A DNA stretch of 64,000 nucleotides, taken from the NCBI GenBank assembly GCA_018262985.1, contig JADFDI010000006.1, forward strand, positions 94,516 through 158,515. Direction: 5' to 3'. Source of the stretch: Spirochaetota bacterium (lineage in GTDB: Bacteria; Spirochaetota; Spirochaetia; Treponematales; UBA12059). The position numbers and the translations under genes are program-made. Positions 17,495 to 26,255 of this stretch are shown here, piece by piece (position 1 is the first letter of the stretch; each line of letters begins with the position of its first letter). The notes below the pieces were generated by a model that was given only the letters and a program-made list of their open reading frames with translations, was not told the origin of the DNA and ran no database searches.

Positions 17495-18627
17495 TGACGG
17501 AAGCGCCCGGCCTCGCGGCCGCCTTCGCGGCGGGCCTGCTCTCGTTCCTCTCGCCCTGCGTGCTGCCCCTGGTGCCTGGCTACCTCTCGTTCATCACGGG
17601 CCGGAGCGCCTCGTCGATCAAGGCAGGATCCGTCTCAAGGCCGCTGGTTTTCGTCCGCACGGTCTTCTTCGTACTCGGTTTCACGCTGGTTTTCGTCGCG
17701 CTCGGCTTCGCATTCCGCGGAGCCTTCGCGATCGGAGGCGCCCGCCGGACCCTAACCATGATCGCCGGGGCCGTCGTCGTGGTCTTCGGCCTCAACACCC
17801 TCTTCGAATTCGCCCGCTTCCTGGAAATCGAGAGGCGCTTCCATCCGGTCAAGGGAAAGGGCGGTCCCTTCGGCGCCTTCCTGCTCGGCGTCGCCTTCTC
17901 GGCCGGTTGGTCTCCCTGCGTCGGACCCATGCTCGGTTCGATCCTGCTCTATGCGGGTCGCTCGGGCACGACCGTCCAGGCCGTCGCCCTACTCGCCTCC
18001 TACACCATGGGTTTTTCCCTGCCTTTCCTGGCCGCAGGCCTCTTTTTCGAGCGTACCAAGGGACTCCTGGACTTCTTCAAGCGCCACGGACTCGCCGTAC
18101 GCGTCGTATCGGGACTCCTGCTCGTCGGCCTCGGCCTGGCCATGCTGCTCGGGCAGCTGAGCCTGCTCAACGGCGTCTTCGCCCGCGCGGGCTGGGCCTT
18201 GCGGGAGGCCGCTGAAACGCGCCCCGAAGCGGCGCGGCTCTGGGCTCTCGGAAGCTACGCCCTGCTCTTCTGCCTCTCGACCCTGCTCGCCTTGGTCAAA
18301 GATGGACTGCGGAAGAGGGATACTGGGGACAGATCTCGCTCCGTTTCGCCGGACGGCGGAACGACGGCCGCGAGCATGATGCACTCGGGCAAGCGAGGAG
18401 ACAGACCTCGAGTCGAAGCTGCCGTACCGGGGACGGACCAGCGAGGTAGGCCGGACCTTCAGGACTTCCCCGACGGAGCCGCGAAAGATCCCGCCGATCA
18501 CCGAACTTCGCTGTGGCACCCCGCGCGCCTTGTCTTCATGGCGCTGCTGGCGCTCGCCGCGACGGGGGAGTTCGCCGGTTGGTGGAAGTCGGCGGAAATC
18601 ATCGCGGGCTGGCTCTTGTTCCAGTAA
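17491..18627 (+). CDS. CcdA/DsbD-type membrane thiol electron transporter with enlarged loop
   Basis: 378 residues; typical CcdA is about 230-250. The first 270 residues are a normal CcdA core: FLSPCVLPLVPGYLSF and GVAFSAGWSPCVGPMLG carry the two redox-active cysteines in adjacent helices, and about seven helices follow. Between the last two hydrophobic segments lies a polar insert (about residues 275-340) coded by repeat-bearing DNA, with copies at 18326 and 18398 giving GDRSR and GDRPR. A final helix ends the protein. It starts within the TlpA stop codon (ATGA), so the two are translated together. The insert is probably a tolerated cytoplasmic or periplasmic loop. Confidence 0.9.
   Translation: MMTEAPGLAAAFAAGLLSFLSPCVLPLVPGYLSFITGRSASSIKAGSVSRPLVFVRTVFFVLGFTLVFVALGFAFRGAFAIGGARRTLTMIAGAVVVVFGLNTLFEFARFLEIERRFHPVKGKGGPFGAFLLGVAFSAGWSPCVGPMLGSILLYAGRSGTTVQAVALLASYTMGFSLPFLAAGLFFERTKGLLDFFKRHGLAVRVVSGLLLVGLGLAMLLGQLSLLNGVFARAGWALREAAETRPEAARLWALGSYALLFCLSTLLALVKDGLRKRDTGDRSRSVSPDGGTTAASMMHSGKRGDRPRVEAAVPGTDQRGRPDLQDFPDGAAKDPADHRTSLWHPARLVFMALLALAATGEFAGWWKSAEIIAGWLLFQ
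18326..18410 (+). repeat. two dispersed-repeat copies in the ccdA-like gene loop
   Basis: GGGACAGATCTCG at 18326-18338 and GAGACAGACCTCG at 18398-18410, each one base from the consensus. A weaker GGGACGGACC lies at 18429. All fall within the loop that is absent from ordinary CcdA proteins. Confidence 0.7.
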
Positions 18628-18639
18628 GCGCGCTCGTCT

Positions 18640-20697
18640 CTACCCCGGGACGCGAACGAGACGGTCGACGAGTCCCCGCCAACCGCTCCGCTTAACGGGC
18701 ATCCGGACTTGGGCGCTTGAACCCCTCGGGAATACGAGGATGGCGTCGAGGGTCTTGAGACGAGCGTCCAGCTCCCCGAGCAGCGGTTCGAGAGCGCGGT
18801 TCCCCGCTCTCGGCGCGACCAAGGCCACCAAGGCGCGTTCGTCCCTCTTGGCGTCCAACGCGCGCAACCCGACGCGCGCCTCCATATCAGAGAACTCGAT
18901 GGATGACCCGAGCGGATGCCCCTCGAGCGCGCCGCGAGCGGCCTCGAGACCGGCGCCCGTTCCGAAGACCCGCGGCGCCACCTTGAGCTGCCGAGCGATG
19001 CCCGCGAGGGCGAGGACGCAGCCCCCGAAATCAGACTCGGCTTCGGCGCCCGGCGCCAGGACGAGCACCATGCGCGCGGCGGTGCCGGGCGGCGCGGACA
19101 GGCGGGCGGCGAACACGCGCGGACCTCCGCCCGCCAGCAATTGGTCGAGCACCCTCCTCATGCCGGAATCGAGGAAGGACTTCCGCGTCCGCCAGCCGAT
19201 CACGATTTCCGTCGCCCTGAATTCGGCGGCGGCGTAGCCGAGTCCCGTGGCGACGTCGATGTCCGCCCTGTAGGCCGTCGCGACGACCAGCCCGGCGGCG
19301 ACCGCCCGATCCGCCACGGCGGCGAGGTTCCGCTCCGCCTCGGCGACGGCCTTCGGGTCGCTCGATACAGCGGGCACGATGCTCACCGCCCTGAGGGCGC
19401 CGTCCCCGCGGAGCGTCATCGCGAGATCGAGCAGACGGCTCGCGCTTTCCGGATTCCCGACACCCAGAAGCAGCCGTCGCCCCGCAGGATCCGGTCCGGC
19501 CGACGCCGCGCGTTCGGCGGCCAGCTTCCGTCCTGACGTCTGCACCGATGCCGAACCGACCAGGACGGTGACGAGGATCATGACTATGGTTCCGTTCAAT
19601 ACCGCATCGCCGAATATGCCGAGATCGTAGGCTACCAGTACCGCCGCGAGGGTAGCCGCGGCTTGGGGCACCGACAGGCCAAAAACCACGCCGCGCCGGG
19701 CGCGCGACCAGCGGGAAAGCTTCTGGATCAGGAAGGCAGCCAGCCATTTCGCGACGATGACGCAGCAAGTCATGAGCGCGGCCACCGCGAGCGATTCCAG
19801 GTCGGTCACGAGGGCGCGCGGGTTCACGAGCATGCCGACCGAGAGAAGGAAGGCCGGCACGAAGACCGCGTTGCCGAAGAATTCCAGGCGATTGGCCAGG
19901 GGCGATACGGGCGGAATGTGCCGACCAACGGCCATGCCCGCGAGGAAGGCGCCGATGATGGGCTCGACGCCCGCCAGTTCCGCGATCAAGGCCGATAGGA
20001 ACAATACGGCAAGCGAAAAAAGGAACTCGAGATCCTCGTGCCGCGCGAGCTTGCCGTAAGCCCAGGCCGCCGCCCGCGGCAGGACGAAGAGTTCGAAGGC
20101 GGTGAACGCCGCGAAGGCGAGCGACATGCGCATGGCCGTCCCGGCGCCGAATTCCCCGCGTCGCGCTCCCGCGATCACCGCGAGCACGAGCAAGGCGGCG
20201 ACGTCCGTGATGATGGTCCCGCCGACCGTGACGCCGACAGCGTCATCCCCGGTAATGCGCAGGCGGGAGGCGACCGGATAGGCCAGCAGGGTATGCGAGG
20301 CGAACAGCGAAGCCAGCAGTATCGACTGCGCGACATCGAAGCGCAGTACCAAGAGCCCCGCGGCGATTCCGATCGCCATGGGCACCGCGAAGGTGAGGAA
20401 GCCGAACAGGATGCTGCGCGAACGGTACCGCCGGAAATCGTTGCCGTCGATCTCGAGCCCGGCTATGAACATCAGGAAGAGGATCCCTACCGAGGCGAAC
20501 AGCTCGATGACGCGGTCGCGCTCGAGGACGCCGAGCGAGAAGGGACCGAGCGCGATGCCGATGGCGATGAGACCTACGATTTCGGGGAATCCGAAGCGCC
20601 GCGCCAGCGCCGGAACCAGGAGCGCGCAGGCGACGATGACCAGGAAAATCGCGATCGGATCACGCAAGGGCAATGAAAGGAAGTGTCCTGACGGCAA
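18640..20697 (-). CDS. CPA2-family Na+(K+)/H+ antiporter with C-terminal USP-like domains
   Basis: 685 residues. The N-terminal 400 carry about 12 membrane helices of the KefB/NapA type. These include GLIAIGIALGPFSLG, the conserved ASHTLLAYPVASRL helix, GGTIITDVAALLVLA with the antiporter Asp, and GAFLAGMAVG. Residues from about 420 on form two tandem alpha/beta domains resembling universal-stress proteins (LLLGVGNPESASRLLDLA, then MVLVLAPGAEAES), commonly fused to this transporter class as nucleotide-binding regulators. It is convergent with the ccdA-like gene, 12 bases apart. Ion specificity cannot be read from sequence. Confidence 0.88.
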   Translation of the reverse strand: MPSGHFLSLPLRDPIAIFLVIVACALLVPALARRFGFPEIVGLIAIGIALGPFSLGVLERDRVIELFASVGILFLMFIAGLEIDGNDFRRYRSRSILFGFLTFAVPMAIGIAAGLLVLRFDVAQSILLASLFASHTLLAYPVASRLRITGDDAVGVTVGGTIITDVAALLVLAVIAGARRGEFGAGTAMRMSLAFAAFTAFELFVLPRAAAWAYGKLARHEDLEFLFSLAVLFLSALIAELAGVEPIIGAFLAGMAVGRHIPPVSPLANRLEFFGNAVFVPAFLLSVGMLVNPRALVTDLESLAVAALMTCCVIVAKWLAAFLIQKLSRWSRARRGVVFGLSVPQAAATLAAVLVAYDLGIFGDAVLNGTIVMILVTVLVGSASVQTSGRKLAAERAASAGPDPAGRRLLLGVGNPESASRLLDLAMTLRGDGALRAVSIVPAVSSDPKAVAEAERNLAAVADRAVAAGLVVATAYRADIDVATGLGYAAAEFRATEIVIGWRTRKSFLDSGMRRVLDQLLAGGGPRVFAARLSAPPGTAARMVLVLAPGAEAESDFGGCVLALAGIARQLKVAPRVFGTGAGLEAARGALEGHPLGSSIEFSDMEARVGLRALDAKRDERALVALVAPRAGNRALEPLLGELDARLKTLDAILVFPRGSSAQVRMPVKRSGWRGLVDRLVRVPG

Positions 20698-20778
20698 CGG
20701 GGACCTCCGCGCGGCTGACGCGCCGCTTTGCCATTATATGCTACGCCCGAGCCGATCGTGCGTCAGGATCCGTGGCGC

Positions 20779-21474
20779 TCAGGCTTCGAGCATGAAATCC
20801 ACGAGGGCGCGGGCGTGCAGCAGGGTGGTGTCCCAGTAGGGAACGGCCAGGTCCCCGTCGCGCATGGCCAGCGGGAGCTCGGTGCAGCCCAGGATTATGC
20901 CTTCCGCTCCGGCTTCAGCCAGCGAGGCCGCTATCTCCTTGAGCCGCGCGGCCGAACGCGGATCGATGACGCCGCGGCAGAGCTCGCCGAAGATGCAACG
21001 ATCCACCTCAAGCCGGTCCGCGCGCTCCGGGACGATGACCTCGATGCCATGCCGCTCTCGCAGCCTGTCTCGATAGAAGGCTTCCTCCATCGTGAACACC
21101 GTGCCGAGCAGCCCCGCACGCCGGATTCCGGCGGCCTTAATCGCGGTGGCCGCGGCGTCGGCGATGTGGATCAACGGCAGGCCGCACTCGGCTTCGAGAT
21201 CGGCGGCGAATCGGTGCATGGTGTTCGTCGCGAGCGCGAGCGCCTCGACCCCGGCCATCCGAAGGCGCAAAGCCTCGCCGACGAGCGCTTCCCGAACGGA
21301 GCCCCAGTCGCCGGCCTTCATGGCCGCGGCGATCGGACCGAAATCCACCGAACTCAGGAGCAGGCGCGCCGAGGAGAGAGCGCCGAGCCGCGCGGCGATC
21401 TCATCGTTCACGATCCGGTAGTACTCCGCCGTGGATTCCCACGACATACCGCCGATGAGCCCGACGAGCCTCAA
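20779..21474 (-). CDS. aspartate/glutamate-type amino-acid racemase, Thr83/Cys197 subtype
   Basis: 231 residues from TTG 21474, giving LRLVGLIGGMSWEST, the typical family start. The TTG overlaps the stop of the preceding gene (TTGA), and the frame upstream of it is not protein-like. Classical racemases use two cysteines. Here the first is Thr83 (ATNTMH) and the second is Cys197 (LGCTELPL). The same residue numbers and pairing are described for E. coli YgeA (EcL-DER), in which only one face of the substrate is attacked efficiently. It ends an operon with a phosphoribosyltransferase and an M42 peptidase, suggesting amino-acid salvage. The TTG start lies in a dispersed-repeat copy. Confidence 0.88.
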   Translation of the reverse strand: MRLVGLIGGMSWESTAEYYRIVNDEIAARLGALSSARLLLSSVDFGPIAAAMKAGDWGSVREALVGEALRLRMAGVEALALATNTMHRFAADLEAECGLPLIHIADAAATAIKAAGIRRAGLLGTVFTMEEAFYRDRLRERHGIEVIVPERADRLEVDRCIFGELCRGVIDPRSAARLKEIAASLAEAGAEGIILGCTELPLAMRDGDLAVPYWDTTLLHARALVDFMLEA

Positions 21475-22013
21475 GGTCTGTCCCCGCCGAGCGCCAGAGC
21501 GTCGTGCTCGTCGATGTCGGGCGCGTCCCAAGGGTACTTGATCCAGCGGTCATCCACCTCGAGCCCCTTCCAGTAGCGCGTCACCTCCGACGGCAGTTCC
21601 TCGCGCTTGGGCTTCCTCTTGTCGTGGAGCACGGCGACCGCCACCTCGGCGGGCGCGTGGCGCAGGAGTTCGCGCACGCAGTAAGCCAGTGTCGAGCGCG
21701 AGTCATCGACTTCGTCCACGAGCAGGATGCGCTTCCCGCCGAGCTTCCGCTCGGCCTCCTCGATCCACTGCACCGTACGGGGATTGTCCGTCGGCCGGTC
21801 CTCGTCATCGTAATACGAGACGCCCACCGCCAAGATCGGCCGGTCGAGGAAGGTACGCAGCATGCGCGCCGGAATGAAGCCGCCCGAGCCGATGGCGACG
21901 ATCAGGTCGGGTGACCAGCCGGACGCCGCGATGCGCTCCGCGATCGAGCGTACCGTACGATGGATGTCCTGATAGGTGAGGCGGTATGGAACCGAAGCCG
22001 TGGCTTCTGCCAT
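21471..22013 (-). CDS. purine-type phosphoribosyltransferase
   Basis: 180 residues from ATG 22013; TTG 22019, two codons upstream, would make a TTGA overlap with the peptidase gene and is equally possible. Type I PRTase fold: the PRPP loop is ILLVDEVDDSRSTL, with the pyrophosphate loop IGSGGFIPAR near residue 45. The closest families are xanthine/hypoxanthine-guanine PRTases, which salvage purine bases with PRPP; a regulatory (PyrR-like) role is less likely. The last residues (GGDRP) and the stop come from a dispersed-repeat copy that also supplies the racemase start. Confidence 0.85.
   Translation of the reverse strand: MAEATASVPYRLTYQDIHRTVRSIAERIAASGWSPDLIVAIGSGGFIPARMLRTFLDRPILAVGVSYYDDEDRPTDNPRTVQWIEEAERKLGGKRILLVDEVDDSRSTLAYCVRELLRHAPAEVAVAVLHDKRKPKREELPSEVTRYWKGLEVDDRWIKYPWDAPDIDEHDALALGGDRP
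21473..21485 (-). repeat. dispersed repeat copy spanning a gene junction
   Basis: AAGGTCTGTCCCC. In minus sense it encodes the C-terminal GDRP of the phosphoribosyltransferase and contributes the TTG start of the racemase. Confidence 0.65.
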
Positions 22014-22015
22014 GA

Positions 22016-23050
22016 TCAATGCCCCGCGTACTCGAAGAGCAGCGCCAGCGTGTTCGCGATGGCGTCCGAATGGGTCCGCTCATAGCCGTGGCTCGCGTAC
22101 ACGCCGGGACCCACGAGGCCGTGGCGCACGTCGTGTCCCGCGGCCAGCGACACGTTGGCGTCGGAGGAGTAACGCGGGTAGACATCCACCGCGAAATCGC
22201 ACCCCGCGCGACCGGCTGCCTCTATCAAGGCCTGCGTGACGTCACGATCGTAGGGCCCCCCCGAGTCCTTGGCGCAGATGGAGACCTGCCGGTCGGTGCA
22301 CGACAGGTCGTCGCCGACGGCACCCATGTCCACAGATAGAATCTCGACGGCGCCCTCGGGAATCACGGCACCGCCGTGTCCGACTTCCTCGTAGGTCGTG
22401 AAGAGTAGCCAGACCTTGCGCGCGAGCTTGAGTTCGCCCGCGGCCACAGCCTCCGCGAGCGCGAGCAGGACGCCTGCGCTGGCCTTGTCGTCGAGGTGGC
22501 GGCTCTTCAGGTAGCCGGATTCGGTCAACACGGTCCGGGGATCGAGCGATACGAAGTCGCCAGGGGCGACGCCGAGCTCGCGGACATGGTCCTTCTTGGA
22601 CACCTTCTCGTCGATCACTATCTCGCAGTGCTCGTCGTCGAGCTTCTGCTCGGCGAGCTTCGCGTTGACGTGCACGGAGGCGTCGGTCGGCTGCAGGGTA
22701 CCTGAGTACCGCCGGCCGTCGCGCGCATGGATGGTCACGTTCTCGGTCAGCGCCAGGAAATCAGGGAATCCGCCGATCTTGGCGTAACGCAGGCGCCCGT
22801 TCGACTTGATCGAGCGCACCATGAGGCCGAGCGTGTCGATGTGCGCCGCCATGACCAGGGGCCGTCCCTCGCCGCCCAGGTCGACCAGCACCGAGCGCTT
22901 GACGGTCCGCTCGCTCTTGAGCCCGGCGGCCTGCAGAGCCTGCTCGACGTATCCTTCCGCCAACGCGGTGAAGCCCGTGGGGCTCGGCAGGCGGCACAGT
23001 TCCATGACGTGGTGGATGGCGCGGTCGACTACGTTCTGGGCGATGTTCAT
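22016..23050 (-). CDS. M42-family metallo-aminopeptidase
   Basis: 344 residues from ATG 23050, with GGGAGG six bases upstream; the frame runs further up but that part is not family sequence. M42 (TET/FrvX-like) enzymes are large cytoplasmic shells that trim peptides from the N-terminus. Expected dinuclear-metal ligands are visible: His in MAAHIDTLG, Asp in SRHLDDKAS, the Glu pair in FTTYEEVGHGG, Asp in LSVDMGA and His in YASHGYERTH. It heads an operon (peptidase, phosphoribosyltransferase, racemase) joined by 4-base overlaps, consistent with peptide and amino-acid recycling. Confidence 0.92.
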   Translation of the reverse strand: MNIAQNVVDRAIHHVMELCRLPSPTGFTALAEGYVEQALQAAGLKSERTVKRSVLVDLGGEGRPLVMAAHIDTLGLMVRSIKSNGRLRYAKIGGFPDFLALTENVTIHARDGRRYSGTLQPTDASVHVNAKLAEQKLDDEHCEIVIDEKVSKKDHVRELGVAPGDFVSLDPRTVLTESGYLKSRHLDDKASAGVLLALAEAVAAGELKLARKVWLLFTTYEEVGHGGAVIPEGAVEILSVDMGAVGDDLSCTDRQVSICAKDSGGPYDRDVTQALIEAAGRAGCDFAVDVYPRYSSDANVSLAAGHDVRHGLVGPGVYASHGYERTHSDAIANTLALLFEYAGH

Positions 23051-23123
23051 GCGGACCTCCCGGATTCCACGATAGTACACTGGAGTGGCACATTGGTGGC
23101 CGGCATTCGGGTTATCAAGCGCC

Positions 23124-23190
23124 CGAGGACTGTCCCCGATCGGTCGCCGGCTATCCTTCAACAACTCCCGTCTTGACCGAGGTCTGTCCC
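23124..23190 (-). repeat. two dispersed-repeat copies upstream of the small membrane-protein gene
   Basis: CGAGGACTGTCCC at 23124-23136 (one change) and exact CGAGGTCTGTCCC at 23178-23190, the latter ending 10 bases before the ATG at 23201. The region is the divergent promoter space opposite the M42 operon. Confidence 0.65.
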
Positions 23191-23200
23191 CCTTGGCACG

Positions 23201-23758
23201 ATGCGATCCATGCGTCGCGTCAGATCGTACCTTCGCCGACTCCTCCTCGGCATCTTCGTCCTGCTCGCTATCATCGGAGTCCTTGTACTCGCGCAACTCG
23301 CCTTCGGCATCTTCGACGGAGCCATCGCCTATCTGGACCAGGACTTGGCGGCCTTCGACCGCACGCTTACGCGCGAAGCCATCGCGGGGGTGAGCTTCGG
23401 AGCTTTGTCCCTAGTGCTCGTCGTTGCGGCGCTACCCCTGCTCTCGCGCGGGGTCGGCAAGCGGCAGTATCTGGGTTCGCTGTTCCGCGGCATCCTGGCC
23501 TCCGGAATCTTCCTGGCCTCGGATCGCTTCTATTCCTTCATGGAGGGATACGGACGCTTCTACCTGACGGCTGCAGTCTTCGCCGCCGCCGTCCTGACCG
23601 TCATCCTGGTCGAAGTCGCCGTCCGCATGGGCAAGGCCGAGGAAGAAAAGGCCGCGCGCACGGATATCATCGCCAGCATCGTCGGGGGACTCGCGTTCGC
23701 CCTCATCCTGAGGCTCGGCTCGTACGGTATCGAGCAACTCAAGGCCGCGCTTGCCTGA
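23201..23758 (+). CDS. small polytopic membrane protein of unknown function
   Basis: 185 residues, starting MRSMRRVRSYLRR (a second ATG lies three codons later; no clear ribosome site). Five hydrophobic segments: about 12-35, 60-82, 95-110, 120-140 and 160-178. A polar stretch AEEEKAARTD sits between the last two. The positive N-terminus suggests a cytoplasmic start. I recognise no family and no catalytic motif. It is divergent from the M42 operon and followed, 155 bases on, by a sugar transporter on the same strand. That gap is too long to infer a shared role. Confidence 0.7.
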   Translation: MRSMRRVRSYLRRLLLGIFVLLAIIGVLVLAQLAFGIFDGAIAYLDQDLAAFDRTLTREAIAGVSFGALSLVLVVAALPLLSRGVGKRQYLGSLFRGILASGIFLASDRFYSFMEGYGRFYLTAAVFAAAVLTVILVEVAVRMGKAEEEKAARTDIIASIVGGLAFALILRLGSYGIEQLKAALA

Positions 23759-23913
23759 GCGACCGACGGAAAGGAGCCACGGAAGTTTCCGACGCTCCAT
23801 CCCCGCGCCGACCATGTCCGTACGCCTTGCCCGCGAGCCCCGGCTCCGCTAGGCTTCGTTCCCTCGCGAGCGCGCCACGCGCCGCGTCGAAACCCGCCCC
23901 CGAGGAGAGCCAC

Positions 23914-25299
23914 ATGGCAGAGCGACCTGTTCCCTCCGTACATCCCGCAACGATACAGGCCGGGAAGCTCGCGCTCGGCACAAAGCTCGGATTCGGGATC
24001 GCCGACCTCGGCGGCAATCTTTTCTTTACCGCCATGGGCTTCTGGACGCTGTTCTACCTGACCGACGTAGTGGGCCTACCCGCGGCTCTCGCAGGCGCAG
24101 TTTTCTGGATCGGCAAGCTCTGGGACGCGGTCACGGATCCGCTCACGGGTTGGCTCTCGGACCGCACGCGTACGCGACTCGGCCGACGACGACCCTGGAT
24201 GCTCGCCGGCGCGATTCCCATGTTCCTTGCCATGTGGTTCTTCTTTTCGAAGCCCACGATCGACGGCCCCTGGGCGCTGGCAGCCTGGGCGACCCTCTCG
24301 CTCATGTTCCTCAATACCGCCTACACCCTCGTCAACATCCCCTACAGTTCGCTGACGCCCGACCTCACCGACGACTACCACGAGCGCATGAGCTTGAACG
24401 GCTTCCGCTTCGGATTCGCCGTCATCGGAACCATGGTCGGCGCCGCGGCGGTTCAACCGATCGTCAACCTCTTCCCGACACAGTCCTCGGGATTCTCCGC
24501 GGCCGGGGCCGTGCTCGGCGCGGTGATGGCCGCGACCGCCCTCGTCACCGTCGCCACGGTACGCGAAGGTCCCCACTCCCGGTCCTCCGTCCCGAAGGAA
24601 GGGTTCCTCGAGACCTTCGCCGTGGTCTTCCGCGACAAGGCATTCCTGATCCTGCTCTTCACCTACGCCCTCAACCTGACCGCGCTCACTTTCGTCCAGA
24701 CGACGCTGGCCTACTACTTCAAGTGGCTCTACCGCGAAGAAAGCGCCACGACCCTGGCGATGGTCATCCTGCTCGTGGTCGCCATGGTCTTCATTCCCGT
24801 CTCGGTATTGGTCTCGAAACGCATCGGCAAGAAGCGCACCTACCAAATCTGCTTCGTGATCCTCGCCGGATCGACGCTCCTCATCTGGGCCTTCGGTCAT
24901 ACCCTGGGCATGAATTTCTTCCTCGGCGTCATGGTTTTCGCAGGCATCGGCATCGGCTTCGGCTATGCCGCGCCTTGGGCCATGCTGCCCGACGTGGTCG
25001 AACTCGACGCGCTCCGCACGGGCAAGCGCAAGGAGGGAGCCTTCTACGGCGTCTGGACCTTCATGAGCAAGGTCGGCACCGCGGCGTCCGCAGTGATCAC
25101 GGGGGCCGTCCTCCAGATTGCGGGATACTCCTCTGCCCTGGAATCCCAGGGGGAATCCGCCTTGAGCGCCATCAGGCTCCTCATCGGCCCCGTCCCCGCG
25201 CTCGTCTTCCTCGCGGCTCTCTTCCTCGTCGACCGCTACCCGGTCGACGAAAAGTCATACACCGCAGCCCTCAAGCGCGCGGAGGAAACCGCGACCTGA
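23914..25299 (+). CDS. GPH-family (MelB-like) sugar:cation symporter
   Basis: 461 residues from ATG 23914, with GAGGAGAG five bases upstream; the longer open frame before it is not protein-like. Twelve membrane helices. Family landmarks: GFGIADLGGNLFF at the start, the loop helix WDAVTDPLTGWLSDRTRTRLGRRRPW with the cation-site Asp residues, NIPYSSLTPDLTDDYHER, and the mid-protein PWAMLPDVVELDALRTGKRKEG. GPH porters import galactosides, pentosides or glucuronides with Na+ or H+. No glycosidase gene is adjacent, so the sugar is unknown. Confidence 0.92.
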   Translation: MAERPVPSVHPATIQAGKLALGTKLGFGIADLGGNLFFTAMGFWTLFYLTDVVGLPAALAGAVFWIGKLWDAVTDPLTGWLSDRTRTRLGRRRPWMLAGAIPMFLAMWFFFSKPTIDGPWALAAWATLSLMFLNTAYTLVNIPYSSLTPDLTDDYHERMSLNGFRFGFAVIGTMVGAAAVQPIVNLFPTQSSGFSAAGAVLGAVMAATALVTVATVREGPHSRSSVPKEGFLETFAVVFRDKAFLILLFTYALNLTALTFVQTTLAYYFKWLYREESATTLAMVILLVVAMVFIPVSVLVSKRIGKKRTYQICFVILAGSTLLIWAFGHTLGMNFFLGVMVFAGIGIGFGYAAPWAMLPDVVELDALRTGKRKEGAFYGVWTFMSKVGTAASAVITGAVLQIAGYSSALESQGESALSAIRLLIGPVPALVFLAALFLVDRYPVDEKSYTAALKRAEETAT

Positions 25300-25463
25300 A
25301 CGGGAGGTGAAGGAGAAATCCTTCACGCCCGCCGAGGGACCCAGGCGGCCCGAACGCTCACGTCACCCTCCTCCTCGGGCGCACCGGCCGCACCCGGGCG
25401 GCGCCGCGATCGCGCCGGGCGGTGCCCGACCGGCGGTCGTATAGCTCGTCTTCGTCTCGCCGA

Positions 25464-25991
25464 TCATTCCGGGCCATCGAGGAGCGCGACCGCGTGGCCC
25501 GGGAACAGCGAAGCGAGCGCCGGTCCGAGCGGTCCCACGACATCGCGTAGACTGCGGCGTCGATGGGCCAGGGCTGAAGCCGTCCATTCCCGCGGATACG
25601 CCGCGAGGCCCGCCCTGACCGGATTCGCGTCGATGTAGGTGAACAGGTCGACGAGGGCGCGGAACCCGTCGACTACCCACGACATGAACCTATCGCCCCA
25701 GACATGCCCCCAACGGCCATACAACCTGTTCAGCTTCATCGCGAACACCCCGAGTATCCATTGCATGATCTTCGAAAGGCTCGCTCCTTCGCCTGGCCGT
25801 ATCAGGATGTGCACATGGTTGCCCATCACGGTGAAGTTCTCGATCCGGAAATCGTACTTCCTCCGCGCGCGCGCAACAGTCTCCATGAAAAGCCGCTTCG
25901 TCGACGCCTCTTCCAGAAGCAGCTCCTTCCCCGCGATACGCGCGCAGACATGGTAGAGCGCGCCGTCCCTCAGTATCCTCGAATGCCTCAT
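25464..25991 (-). CDS. RAYT: REP-associated tyrosine transposase (Y1/IS200-like HUH family)
   Basis: 175 residues from ATG 25991, starting MRHSRILRDGALYHVCARI, a typical RAYT N-terminus. The HUH metal motif is HVH in VMGNHVHILIRP; the catalytic Tyr is probably that in LFTYIDANPVRAGLA, the family hallmark. Single copy, no inverted repeats or target duplications of a classical insertion sequence seen, and no partner orf. RAYTs are domesticated single-strand nucleases linked to dispersed REP palindromes. The window is full of a short repeat, with copies at 26081 and 26195 just upstream of this gene, which makes that repeat the natural candidate substrate. Confidence 0.9.
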   Translation of the reverse strand: MRHSRILRDGALYHVCARIAGKELLLEEASTKRLFMETVARARRKYDFRIENFTVMGNHVHILIRPGEGASLSKIMQWILGVFAMKLNRLYGRWGHVWGDRFMSWVVDGFRALVDLFTYIDANPVRAGLAAYPREWTASALAHRRRSLRDVVGPLGPALASLFPGHAVALLDGPE

Positions 25992-26255
25992 GCCACAAGA
26001 CCGCCCCGGACGGCACGGACGCTTGCGAGTTGTGGGGAAAAAACACATCGCCTCGACGACCCCGCTCCGGACCTTACCGCTAGGTCCGTCCCCGCTGTTC
26101 ACTCTCGCCCGCCCTGGCCGGCTTTTTTTCCGAAGCGCCTCAATCCAGGAGCAAACCCCAGCGCCTCGGGGTCCCGCCATTCCAGCCCGTACCGTGAGGT
26201 CTGTCCCTGGATCCCCGTTCCCGGCTCATTCGATTTGACGACTCAATCCCGCTCA
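25992..26255. other. gene-free flank between the RAYT and DUF2804 genes
   Basis: 264 bases. Contains the dispersed-repeat copy TGAGGTCTGTCCC (26195-26207), a half-match TAGGTCCGTCCCC (26081-26093), an A-run and a run of seven T near 26126 after a GC-rich arm. Possible terminator/promoter space; no gene seen. Confidence 0.45.
26195..26207 (-). repeat. dispersed repeat copy upstream of the RAYT gene
   Basis: TGAGGTCTGTCCC, one base from consensus, between the RAYT start and the stop of the DUF2804 gene. Confidence 0.65.

Noticed and set aside
25300..25463. GC-rich inverted arms downstream of the RAYT gene as transposon end
   Set aside because: Arms such as CCGGGCGGCGCC are expected by chance in this composition; no matching structure on the other side and no target duplication seen.
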